From NCBI GenBank assembly GCA_947594085.1, contig CANQEB010000035.1, forward strand, positions 1 to 14,430: a stretch of 14,430 nucleotides of DNA, written 5' to 3'. This stretch comes from an uncultured Lachnospiraceae bacterium (GTDB taxonomy: Bacteria; Bacillota; Clostridia; Lachnospirales; Lachnospiraceae). The position numbers and the translations under genes are program-made. The stretch's first letter is position 1, and each line of letters opens with the position of its first letter. Below the pieces are notes generated by a model. That model ran no database searches. It saw nothing but the letters and a program-made list of their open reading frames with translations, and was not told the DNA's origin. This document shows, one piece after another, positions 1 to 6,557 of the stretch.

Positions 1-161
1 GTCATGGGATCGATGAACGGAGTTTTATAACCGCCGATCAGGGAGAAATAGCCGATGTCTTTTAGAACTGTTTTGGCATATGCAGGATCAGCAATCTTCA
101 TCTGCTTATCGTCAGTCAGTTTTTTGATCTGATCATCGTATGTAAGAAATGGTTTTGACAT
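1..161 (-). CDS. Abi_2 family abortive infection protein (AbiD/AbiF-like), N-terminal part
   Basis: This is the first 53 codons of a minus-strand gene that runs off the left edge. The N-terminus (MSKPFLTYDDQIKKL) and the later DIGYFSLIGGYKTPF stretch match the opening signature of the Abi_2 family: a KPFLTY-x2-QI start, then a Y-[FY]-x-L-I-x-GYK motif around residues 39-46. Members of the family (lactococcal AbiD and AbiF and their relatives) protect bacteria against phage by abortive infection; the biochemical activity of this one cannot be told from the fragment. The ATG at 161 has a GGAGGA ribosome site on the minus strand (168-173) six bases upstream. Just upstream lie a promoter and a terminator-like RNA module on the same strand, so the gene is probably read by passing that terminator. 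Catalytic or RNA-binding residues further in are outside the window. Confidence 0.85.
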   Translation of the reverse strand, partial: MSKPFLTYDDQIKKLTDDKQMKIADPAYAKTVLKDIGYFSLIGGYKTPFIDPM

Positions 162-187
162 GGCAGTTCCTCCTTCCCTGGCAAAGT

Positions 188-212
188 AAAAAGGAGGGCC
201 CTCAGGTCCTCC
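188..212 (-). terminator. Intrinsic terminator-like hairpin upstream of the Abi_2 gene
   Basis: Read on the minus strand, positions 212-193 form an 8-bp stem (GGAGGACC with GGGCCCTCC-side pairing, one G-U pair) and a 4-nt loop, followed at once by five T (192-188). It lies only 15 bases before the ribosome site of the Abi_2 gene. It could therefore end a short upstream RNA while letting some transcription through into the gene. Confidence 0.65.
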
Positions 213-253
213 CCCGGTCTCAGTCCTCACGAGTATCTGAAACCTGATCACTG
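188..253 (-). ncRNA. Candidate small structured RNA preceding the Abi_2 gene (abiF-RNA-like)
   Basis: Between a promoter (about 288-260) and a T-tract (192-188), the minus strand can fold into two adjacent hairpins. The first pairs 244-237 with 223-216 (GGTTTCAG with CTGAGACC, one G-U pair) around a 13-nt loop containing CTCGTGAGGA. The second is the terminator hairpin at 212-193. The linker is three bases. The predicted start near 253 gives an RNA of about 65 nt. A structured RNA motif called abiF RNA has been described upstream of Abi_2-family genes. The position, size and terminator-like 3' end here fit that motif, but I matched it from memory of its layout and not by a covariance search. 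Confidence 0.55.
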
Positions 254-259
254 GAATAA

Positions 260-288
260 AGTCTATCACAGCAACTGCTGAAAGTCAA
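260..288 (-). promoter_or_regulatory. Sigma-A-type promoter for the Abi_2 RNA/gene module
   Basis: On the minus strand TTGACT (288-283) and TAGACT (265-260) are separated by exactly 17 bases. The -35 box matches the consensus at five of six positions and the -10 at four of six. The spacer contains a perfect inverted repeat, CAGCA-GT-TGCTG (280-269 on the minus strand), which could be an operator. No other promoter of this quality lies between here and the gene. Confidence 0.6.
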
Positions 289-299
289 CAGCTTTTCAC

Positions 300-725
300 A
301 GCTTGAGGATGACGTATTCCGTAATTAGTATATGCAGAAATTTTAATTTTTTTCATGCTCGGAGATATCCAGACTCTTTAACGCTACGGGTGAAAAGCTG
401 AAGACGGCGGGGACAAGATTCCTTCTGTGGGGACGAAAATGCTCCTGATGACGGCGGGGTGACCGGACTAGGGGCTGTAGCGGTGTAGATTGTCGCAGAT
501 TTCGATTTCGTTATGAGCCCGGTGGCTGCAGTTTCCAGGGTGTAAGGCTCTGTCCTGGACGCTCTGCGGAAGAAGCCCCGTGAGATGGGAGCAAAACGAA
601 GTTTTTCGCATTGACCTGAATCATATATTAGAGTGGCTATGGAAAGATGGAGCTGGCGCATAAAGCTAATTAAAGCTTTGGAATGTTGATGAGGAATATA
701 TAAACTGCTACATTGCGGCTCTTGG
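300..725. other. Long stretch without a supported gene
   Basis: I see no gene here. The plus strand is broken by stops in all frames. The minus strand has one open frame (811-353, 152 codons), but it has no recognisable domain, no good ribosome site, and runs through the tandem repeats at its start. A short inverted repeat (AAAGCT...AGCTTT, about 662-679) and a T-rich tract (about 340-353) are the only visible structures. A decayed gene is possible but I could not recognise one. Confidence 0.4.
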
Positions 726-830
726 AATTCTGAAGAACTACACAAAACCAGCCTAAAAAGTTTTGAAGAACTACACAAAAAGCGTTTTTGCAATTCTGAA
801 GAAATGCACAAAAAGACAGTCAGCAGAGAC
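726..830 (+). repeat. Three 33-bp tandem direct repeats
   Basis: The core GAAGAACTACACAAAA starts at 732 and 765, and a variant (GAAGAAATGCACAAAA) at 798, giving a period of exactly 33 bp. The 5' flank AATTCT is kept in units 1 and 3. One plus-strand frame (693-842) stays open through all three and reads as an 11-residue repeat containing EELHK or EEMHK, but it has no start codon. The array ends at the ribosome site of the next gene. Confidence 0.8.
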
Positions 831-843
831 AGGAGGTAGTGCT

Positions 844-1479
844 ATGGGAAAAAAGATCATTGCGGTCAATGCGGGACCGAGAACAGGCTGGAACACGGAC
901 ACGCTGATTACGGAGGCTTCGAGAGGAGCGGAAGCAGAAGGGGCGGAGGTAGTAAGATTTGACCTGTTTCGCCTGGAGAAATATACGGGATGTATCTCCT
1001 GCTTCGGCTGCAAAAGGGAGAGATTTAAGGGGCACTGCATCTGCAAAGATGGGCTGACGCCTGTTCTGGACGCGATCAGGGAGGCTGATGGGCTGATCAT
1101 AGGCTCGCCGAATTACCTGGGCGAGTTGACGGCTTCGTTTCGTGCGCTTTATGAGCGACTGATATTCCAGAATCTGACATACAATCTGGAATCGCCCTGC
1201 TGTAACGATCGCCGGATCCCTGTGCTGTTGATTATGACCAGCAATGCTCCCGATACGGCTTATACGGGGCTTCTGCAGAATTATCAACAGACCCTGAGTC
1301 GGTACATAGGCCCGACAGAGCTGCTTGTCAGCGGAAACACGCTTCAGCTGAAGGATTACAGCAAGACAGACTGGCAATGGTCGATATTTGATCCGGAGGC
1401 AAAAATGAAACGCCGCGAGGAAGTTTTCCCGCAGGAGTGCCAAAATGCGTTTGAGCAGGGCAGACTGCTCGCGAAGTAA
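844..1479 (+). CDS. Flavodoxin-like / NADPH-dependent FMN reductase family protein with iron-sulfur flavoprotein-type cysteine cluster
   Basis: The 211-residue product has the flavodoxin-like layout of FMN reductases. It opens with a strand and phosphate-binding region (KKIIAVNAGPRTGWNTDTL, about residues 3-21), and later has LIIGSPNYLGELTASFRALYERL, which in this family contacts the FMN ring and carries the S-P-x-Y signature. Between them lies a cysteine cluster at residues 50, 53, 56, 65 and 67. Iron-sulfur flavoproteins such as the Methanosarcina Isf bind a 4Fe-4S cluster with a similar compact C-x2-C-x2-C-xn-C motif, so a cytoplasmic electron-transfer role is likely. The partner is unknown. 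ATG at 844 is chosen over an upstream TTG at 763 because AGGAGG (831-836) sits seven bases before it and the upstream codons are repeat sequence. The next gene starts 69 bp downstream. Confidence 0.85.
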   Translation: MGKKIIAVNAGPRTGWNTDTLITEASRGAEAEGAEVVRFDLFRLEKYTGCISCFGCKRERFKGHCICKDGLTPVLDAIREADGLIIGSPNYLGELTASFRALYERLIFQNLTYNLESPCCNDRRIPVLLIMTSNAPDTAYTGLLQNYQQTLSRYIGPTELLVSGNTLQLKDYSKTDWQWSIFDPEAKMKRREEVFPQECQNAFEQGRLLAK

Positions 1480-1512
1480 TTCATACAAAGAAATATTTGG
1501 TTGTATAGGCTT

Positions 1513-1524
1513 AGATTTTAATCT
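1513..1524. promoter_or_regulatory. Small inverted repeat upstream of the lactonase gene
   Basis: AGATT-TT-AATCT is a perfect 5-bp inverted repeat in an AT-rich gap, 24 bases before the lactonase start. It could be an operator or a chance palindrome. I found no convincing promoter beside it. Confidence 0.25.
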
Positions 1525-1548
1525 GTGTTACATTTGGGAGGGCGGTTT

Positions 1549-2652
1549 ATGGTCTACGATTTTTATGTGGGTAGTTATGCTCCGGCGGAGCATGAGAGCA
1601 TCTACAGATATCAGCTGAACGGAGAGACTGGGTCGCTGGCCAGAAAGGAAGCGATAAAGGGTGTGGACAATCCTTCTTGGCTTCTGCTCCACCCGAACGG
1701 GAAGCTTATGTATTCCGTTGAGGAGTTGAATCCGGACGGGCGTGTTGCCGTTTACAGTCTGGAAAGCGGTGCCCCGAAATATCTGTTTTCCTTTGGGACG
1801 GAGGGCGCAGATCCTTGCCATTTATCATTAAGCCCGGATGGAAGATTTCTGTTTGTGGCAAATTATTCCAGCGGCAGTTTATCGGTTTTCCGCCTGGATC
1901 CGTTCGGCAAGCCTGAGGGCATGACTGATCATAAACAGCATGTGGGACAAGGAAGCAATCCGAAGCGTCAGGAAGGACCGCACGTACATTTCACCAGTAT
2001 GATTGACGGGTTGCTCTATGTATGTGATCTGGGTCTTGACCGTGTTGTGGTTTATTCCCTGGATGAGCGGTCAGGCAGGCTGACAGAGAGCGGGAAGGAT
2101 ATTTGTTTCCCGGGCGGATATGGGCCCAGGCATCTGGCGGTACATGCTGCGCACAAAGGCTTTATGTATGTGATTGGCGAGCTGACGGGCGAGCTCTGTG
2201 TGCTGCAAAACAATGGAGATCGATACGAGTTGATTCAGCTTGTCAGTTCTCTGCCGGAGAGTTATGCGGGAGAAAATGCATCTGATGGAAATGCGAATAT
2301 GAGAAATATGACAGGGGAGGATGCAAGCGGAGAAAATCCTGTCATGGAAAATACCGCAGCGGCGATTAAATTCAGCGAAAATGGCAAGCTGCTGTTCGTC
2401 TCGAACCGGGGAGCAGACTCGATCACCAGTTTTCTTGTACAGGCGGACGGGAGGGTCAAAAAAGCGGACTGCATTTCCAGCGGCGGAAACGGGCCGAGAG
2501 ACTTTGCGATTTTCGGAAAACACATCATAGCCGCGAATCAATATTCCAATAATCTGTCTTTGATCGGGTTTCTGGCTGAAACTGGAAAGATGAAGCTTTT
2601 GACGGCGAATGAGTCGGTGACAAGCCCGGTGATGATTGCCGAAATCATGTAG
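1549..2652 (+). CDS. Lactonase family protein (6-phosphogluconolactonase-type, seven-bladed beta-propeller)
   Basis: The 367-residue product matches the YbhE/Pgl-type lactonase family (PF10282). It has YVGSYAP at the N-terminus, repeated blades such as PSWLLLHPNGKLMYSVEE, PCHLSLSPDGRFLFVANY, GPHVHFT and LLFVSNRGADSITSF, and GNGPRDFAI near the C-terminus. Family members hydrolyse 6-phosphogluconolactone or related sugar lactones in the cytosol, so a role in sugar oxidation is likely; the exact substrate is open. The ATG at 1549 follows GGGAGGG (1536-1542) at a good distance; an upstream in-frame start at 1525 lacks a ribosome site. Residues about 243-268 are an extra Asn/Glu/Met-rich loop not expected in the propeller: a 75-bp in-frame insertion flanked by GAAAAT (2272-2277 and 2347-2352). 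The gene lies just before the kinase/transporter locus, but the kinase has its own promoter. Confidence 0.87.
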   Translation: MVYDFYVGSYAPAEHESIYRYQLNGETGSLARKEAIKGVDNPSWLLLHPNGKLMYSVEELNPDGRVAVYSLESGAPKYLFSFGTEGADPCHLSLSPDGRFLFVANYSSGSLSVFRLDPFGKPEGMTDHKQHVGQGSNPKRQEGPHVHFTSMIDGLLYVCDLGLDRVVVYSLDERSGRLTESGKDICFPGGYGPRHLAVHAAHKGFMYVIGELTGELCVLQNNGDRYELIQLVSSLPESYAGENASDGNANMRNMTGEDASGENPVMENTAAAIKFSENGKLLFVSNRGADSITSFLVQADGRVKKADCISSGGNGPRDFAIFGKHIIAANQYSNNLSLIGFLAETGKMKLLTANESVTSPVMIAEIM

Positions 2653-2744
2653 AATAAAGAGCGTAAAAGGCGAATCTTGCTGTGAGGGGCGAATTTCTGA
2701 TTGTGTCTGTTTTGATGGAAAATTAGTCAAATCTTGAGTTTTTA

Positions 2745-2773
2745 TTGTCAAATCTGCCGAAATAATCTATAAT
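2745..2773 (+). promoter_or_regulatory. Sigma-A-type promoter of the sensor kinase gene
   Basis: TTGTCA (2745-2750) and a perfect TATAAT (2768-2773) are 17 bases apart. The predicted start is near 2780, leaving a leader of about 55 bases before the kinase ATG. Confidence 0.8.
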
Positions 2774-2784
2774 ATAACATGTAG

Positions 2785-2803
2785 GATCAAAATTTCTTTG
2801 ATC
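2785..2803. promoter_or_regulatory. Inverted repeat just downstream of the kinase promoter
   Basis: GATCAAA (2785-2791) and TTTGATC (2797-2803) form a perfect 7-bp inverted repeat with a five-base spacer, right at the predicted transcript start. It could be a repressor operator or a 5' hairpin. A wider GGATC/GATCC pair (2784-2810) surrounds it. Confidence 0.45.
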
Positions 2804-2834
2804 AAGATCCATATATTGAGTTTACAGGAATAAC

Positions 2835-4643
2835 ATGCCGATTGTCAAGGCGCGATCTGTTATGAAGAAGTTATCAGCATGGACCAAAAATTGGAAAGAG
2901 TGGTTTAACAATCTGAGCCTGAGGAGAAAGCTCTACGGGCTCTACTTTTTCTGCGTCCTGGTGCCCCTCATCGTGACGGACGGTGTGATTCTGTACAGCT
3001 TACTTCGGACGGAGCAGGCGGCGCAGCAGCACGAGATGGAGAACCAGGCCAGCTCAGTGCGGTACAGTATTTCGAGTTTTGTAGAGAATTCTGCTATTAT
3101 GGCGAAAAGTTTCTATATGAACGACTATGTGCGGGAATTTTTGAATACGCACTATGAAAGTTCTCTTGACTACGTGATCGCATACCAGAAATTTATGCGA
3201 AATTCGCTGCTGGGCAGTAGCCTTGGGGTGGATAACACAAAGATCACGATTTGCGCGGACAATGAGTCGATTGTCAACGGTGGCGGATTCTTGCGACTTT
3301 CCGAGGTTGAGGATACGCCGTGGTATCGGTATCTTCAGGAGAGTTCTCTGAACCAGGTGCTGCTTTTCTATTATGACGACCTGGATGTCCCGTACAAAAA
3401 GGCAGAGCGGAAGGTGCTTTTCCTGCAAAAGCTGAACCGCTTTCTGCGCGACGATACGGAAAAGCTGTTGAAGATCGAGATCAATTATGGCTCTCTGGAG
3501 CGCAACATCCGAAATCTGAATTATGAGAATCCTATTTACATATGCAGGGGAGATGAGCTTCTGTTTTCCAATGTCGGGCCGAACAACGTCGGACAGCCGT
3601 TTAAACCGTTCACCCTGGCGGATCAGGTTGGATATCAGAAGGACTTTGTCCTCTACGGCGAGCAATTGAGCATCTGTATCCTGTATGAGAAATTTAATCT
3701 CTTCAAAGTACTTCAGGATAATATTCCGATGCTCGTGCTTCTCTTGCTGATCAATATTGTCCTTCCCTGGATATTGATGCGCGAGATTGGAAAATCGGTC
3801 ACACTTCGTATTGCCAAACTCAATCAGGTGTTTGAGCAGGTGGATCAGGATACCCTGACAAAAATTTCCGATGTGGACGGCAAGGACGAGATTGGCAGTA
3901 TGATGGAAAATTATAACCGCATGGCAGACCGAATGAACGGGCTGATCCAGACCGTGTATAAGGACAGGCTGCGTGAGCAGGAGATCAATATCGCACGCCA
4001 GAGCGCGGAGCTGCGCGCGCTCCACAGTCAGATTAACCCGCATTTCCTGTTTAATGCACTGGAAAGTATTCGCATGCACAGTATTTTGAAGGAAGAATAT
4101 GAGACGGCCGGCATGGTGGAGAAGCTGGCGGTTATGGAGCGCCAGACTGTAGACTGGACGGCGGATATTGGCACAGTCAGCCGGGAAATAGAGTTCGTCG
4201 AGGCGTATCTGGAGCTGCAGAAATATCGCTTTGGCGATCGCCTTTCTTACCGCCTGGAGGTGGGGGAGGAATGTAAAGAGCAGGAAATCCCGCGGCTCAC
4301 GATTACGACACTGGCGGAGAACGCGTGTGTGCACGGGATCGAGAGCAAGACGACGCCGGGATGGATTTTCGTGCGCGTCTACCGGGCCGGACAGGAGCTG
4401 TGCATCGAGGTGGAGGACACCGGCGGGGGTATGGAAGAGGACGAACTTCAGACTCTTCAATACCGGATGGACAACGCGAGCATCGATATGCTGGAAGAGA
4501 AGGATCATGTGGGCATTATAAATGTGTGCCTGCGGCTTCGGATGATGACGAACGGTCGGGTGAAATTCCTGGTGGAGAGCGAGAAGGGCATCGGGACCAC
4601 GGTGTCCATCAGGATGCCGTTTTCAGAAGCCGACAATGAGTAA
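2835..4643 (+). CDS. YesM-type sensor histidine kinase
   Basis: The 602-residue membrane protein has a short cytoplasmic head, a first membrane segment (about 33-57), a large extracellular sensor region (about 58-294), a second membrane segment (about 296-315), then a HAMP linker. A His_kinase domain (PF06580) follows with QINPHFLFNALESI, where His403 is the likely phosphate acceptor, and a C-terminal ATPase domain with the N-box LAENACVHGI (Asn496), DTGGGM (Asp528) and GIGTTVSI. This is the family that pairs with AraC-type response regulators such as YesN, and the next gene encodes one. It probably senses a sugar or a sugar-loaded binding protein outside the cell. The ribosome site is weak and close (AGGAA, 2826-2830, four bases from ATG). 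A second ATG nine codons in has no better site, so I kept the first. Confidence 0.92.
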   Translation: MPIVKARSVMKKLSAWTKNWKEWFNNLSLRRKLYGLYFFCVLVPLIVTDGVILYSLLRTEQAAQQHEMENQASSVRYSISSFVENSAIMAKSFYMNDYVREFLNTHYESSLDYVIAYQKFMRNSLLGSSLGVDNTKITICADNESIVNGGGFLRLSEVEDTPWYRYLQESSLNQVLLFYYDDLDVPYKKAERKVLFLQKLNRFLRDDTEKLLKIEINYGSLERNIRNLNYENPIYICRGDELLFSNVGPNNVGQPFKPFTLADQVGYQKDFVLYGEQLSICILYEKFNLFKVLQDNIPMLVLLLLINIVLPWILMREIGKSVTLRIAKLNQVFEQVDQDTLTKISDVDGKDEIGSMMENYNRMADRMNGLIQTVYKDRLREQEINIARQSAELRALHSQINPHFLFNALESIRMHSILKEEYETAGMVEKLAVMERQTVDWTADIGTVSREIEFVEAYLELQKYRFGDRLSYRLEVGEECKEQEIPRLTITTLAENACVHGIESKTTPGWIFVRVYRAGQELCIEVEDTGGGMEEDELQTLQYRMDNASIDMLEEKDHVGIINVCLRLRMMTNGRVKFLVESEKGIGTTVSIRMPFSEADNE

Positions 4644-4655
4644 GAGATAGAGATA

Positions 4656-4725
4656 GAACATAAATCACACAAACAGCCGCAAACAGGGCGGAACATAAAT
4701 TGCATAAACAGCTGCAAAGGGAAGA
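4656..4725 (+). repeat. Two 35-bp tandem direct repeats after the kinase gene
   Basis: GAACATAAAT begins units at 4656 and 4691, a period of exactly 35 bases. Both units also share AAACAGC and GCAAA. The copies agree at most positions in the first 29 bases and then diverge. They sit between the kinase stop codon and the hairpin at 4725. Confidence 0.65.
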
Positions 4726-4777
4726 ACCTCTCCGGGAAGGACCATAGGGGTGTCTACCCGGAGAGGTTTTCCTTTTA
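4725..4777 (+). terminator. Strong hairpin with T-rich tail between kinase and regulator genes
   Basis: AACCTCTCCGGG (4725-4736) pairs perfectly with CCCGGAGAGGTT (4757-4768) around a 20-nt loop, and TTTTCCTTTT follows. This has the form of an intrinsic terminator. Only 16 bases separate the stem from the regulator's ribosome site (AGGAGG, 4785-4790), leaving no room for a promoter. If the regulator is read from the kinase promoter, transcription must pass through this hairpin, so it may lower or control regulator expression. The loop sequence is nearly identical to that of the hairpin at 6419-6483. Confidence 0.7.
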
Positions 4778-4800
4778 CGGCGTCAGGAGGGTGATTACGT

Positions 4801-6381
4801 ATGCTCAAGGTACTGCTCGTAGACGACGAATACTTTATTGTGCAGGGGCTTCTGGTCCTGATCGACTGGAAGGCGGAAGGGTATGAGGTTGCTGCGACCG
4901 CTGCGAATGGTCAGAAAGCGTTGGACTATCTGAGAGAGAACAAAGTCGATCTCGTGATTACCGATATTGCTATGCCGGGCATGGACGGGCTGGAGCTTCT
5001 GGAGACGGTACGGAGGGAGCATGTATCGGAGGCCGCCTTTGTGATTCTTAGCGGTTACAGCGATTTTGCATACGCGCAGCAGGCCATCCGCAACGGCAGC
5101 ATGGATTACCTGCTCAAGCCGGTGGAGCGCGAGGAGCTGCTTCGCATCCTGCGAAGATTCAACCATCTCTCGGAGCATGCGAAGCAGGAGCAGCAGGATC
5201 AGGAGCGCTACGAGGAAGCCTATCTGGCGCGGAACATTATTTCGCTTCTGTTCGGAAAGCACGATGATTTCAATTTGGATTACGTGAAAACGCATATGCA
5301 GTTGTCCGAAGGCGTCCGCTATATCGAGATCGAATTTTGCGACGCGCAGGATTTGGACGCGGAGGAAGGCGAGCTGCGCATCCGCCAACGAGAGCTCTAC
5401 CAGAGTTGCCGAAAGCTCCTGCGGGAGGACAGCGCGCACTGTGTGTTTGATGTTTCCCAGGAACGGGTCAGCTATGGCGTCGGCTTGATCTACTGCGATT
5501 ATATGGCTGCTAGAATGGGCTGTACGGAGCGGGAATATTTGGAGGAATTCCATCGGAAGCTGGAGGTGCTTATGCAGCAGGAGATTCGCATGCTGGTGGG
5601 CAAGAAGGTGGCAGATATTCATCTCGCTTCCGTCTCCTACGGTACGGCGTGCATCCTGCGCCCGCTGGAGGCCTTTCACAGCCGGAAACCGATCTATATT
5701 TACGAGGACGAGGCGCAGGTCAGGCAGGGCGGAATCGTGCTCTGCAAGGAAAGTCTGGATGCGCTGTTCTCCGCGATTGAGCAGAACGAACAGGACGAGA
5801 TACACTGGAATGTGGACAGGCTTTTCCGGGAAATGCGGCAGAACGGCCTGGAGAGCGACAGCGTGAACCTGAATATCAATTACCTGCTGTTCCGCCTGGT
5901 TCATCTGGCATCGGAACTGGACAGCGACGCCGACCAGGAGGAAATCCTGCGCTTCATCAGCAGCGGAGTGTTCGAGGACGGGATCAGCCGAGGCAGCAGG
6001 TCGCATCTGTCGCGATTTGCCTGCGCCTATGCCGACTATCTCACGCAGCTTCGCAAGAACGTATCCACAGACGTCCTCGCGGAGATCGAGAAGGACATCC
6101 GCAAGAACTATGCGGAGAATCTGACGCTGCGCGATCTCGGAAAGAAATATTATATCAACAGCTCCTATCTGGGACAGATCTTCCGAAAAAAGTACGGGCA
6201 GTCCTTCAAGGATTACCTGACCAACTACCGGATTAACGAGGCGGCGAAACAGCTTCGCAACACGGACAAGCGCGTCAGCGAGATTGCGGAGGACGTCGGC
6301 TACCGGGACGGCGACTATTTCATCCGCAAATTCATCGAACTCAAGGGCTGCACTCCCTCGCGCTACCGCAAGGACATCTAG
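4801..6381 (+). CDS. YesN-type response regulator, AraC family
   Basis: The 526-residue cytoplasmic protein starts with a receiver domain (about 1-120). Asp8 and Asp9 form the acidic pocket, Asp55 in TDIAMPGMDG is the phosphorylation site, and Ser84 and Lys106 (LLKPV) complete the switch residues. A long central region (about 125-420) of the type found in YesN regulators follows. The C-terminus (about 428-526) is an AraC-type double helix-turn-helix: NLTLRDLGKKYYINSSYLGQ, IFRKKYGQSFKDYL and VSEIAEDVGYRDGDYFIRKF, ending in GCTPSRYRKD. Such proteins bind direct repeats next to weak promoters; a fitting 21-bp repeat lies before the transporter operon downstream. ATG at 4801 has AGGAGG ten bases upstream. 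Pairing with the kinase is inferred from adjacency and family. Confidence 0.93.
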   Translation: MLKVLLVDDEYFIVQGLLVLIDWKAEGYEVAATAANGQKALDYLRENKVDLVITDIAMPGMDGLELLETVRREHVSEAAFVILSGYSDFAYAQQAIRNGSMDYLLKPVEREELLRILRRFNHLSEHAKQEQQDQERYEEAYLARNIISLLFGKHDDFNLDYVKTHMQLSEGVRYIEIEFCDAQDLDAEEGELRIRQRELYQSCRKLLREDSAHCVFDVSQERVSYGVGLIYCDYMAARMGCTEREYLEEFHRKLEVLMQQEIRMLVGKKVADIHLASVSYGTACILRPLEAFHSRKPIYIYEDEAQVRQGGIVLCKESLDALFSAIEQNEQDEIHWNVDRLFREMRQNGLESDSVNLNINYLLFRLVHLASELDSDADQEEILRFISSGVFEDGISRGSRSHLSRFACAYADYLTQLRKNVSTDVLAEIEKDIRKNYAENLTLRDLGKKYYINSSYLGQIFRKKYGQSFKDYLTNYRINEAAKQLRNTDKRVSEIAEDVGYRDGDYFIRKFIELKGCTPSRYRKDI

Positions 6382-6418
6382 AGCTGTAAATGATCAAACG
6401 TTGCTGAGACGACAGCAA

Positions 6419-6483
6419 CTATGGACAGGGCGTCTCCGGGAAGGACCTGTAGGGGTGTCCACCCGGAGACGCCCTGTCCATAG
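6419..6483 (+). repeat. 22-bp perfect hairpin, second copy of a conserved-loop hairpin family
   Basis: Positions 6419-6440 are an exact reverse complement of 6462-6483, giving a 22-bp stem with a 21-nt loop. The pairing continues outward past one mismatch (GCA at 6415-6417 with TGC at 6485-6487). The inner stem (TCTCCGGG / CCCGGAGA) and loop (AAGGACC...TAGGGGTGTC.A) match the hairpin at 4725-4768, while the outer stem differs but remains fully paired. No T-tract follows directly, so it is a poor classical terminator. It begins 37 bases after the regulator stop codon. A weaker resemblance at about 6488-6514 may be a decayed third copy. Confidence 0.75.
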
Positions 6484-6515
6484 CTGCGTCCGGAAGAGAC
6501 ACAGGAAGATGTCTA

Positions 6516-6557
6516 GACTTTTTCGGGTTTTTTCTCGACTTTCTCGGGTGTTTTCTT
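6516..6557 (+). promoter_or_regulatory. 21-bp tandem direct repeat, candidate binding site for the AraC-type regulator
   Basis: Two units, 6516-6536 and 6537-6557, share the pattern GACTTTnTCGGGTnTTTTCT and agree at 18 of 21 positions. The period of 21 bp is two turns of the helix, so both lie on one DNA face. The second unit overlaps the position of the -35 box of the transporter promoter, as in activation by AraC-family proteins that touch RNA polymerase. The regulator gene is immediately upstream. Assignment to that regulator is inference. Confidence 0.55.

Noticed and set aside
353..811. Minus-strand open frame of 152 codons
   Set aside because: It has no recognisable domain or ribosome site, low-complexity composition, and begins inside the tandem repeats; kept only as part of the gene-poor stretch.
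732..830. CRISPR array
   Set aside because: Units are contiguous 33-bp tandem copies with a degenerate core and no unique spacers of constant length.
763..843. Upstream TTG start extending the flavoprotein
   Set aside because: The added residues are the 33-bp repeats and the true ribosome site (831-836) lies within the extension.
3054..4508. Long minus-strand open frame of 484 codons
   Set aside because: It lies wholly antisense to the sensor kinase, whose motifs are intact; its translation shows no protein family features.
4795..6006. Long minus-strand open frame of 403 codons
   Set aside because: Antisense shadow of the response regulator, caused by the GC-rich codon pattern.
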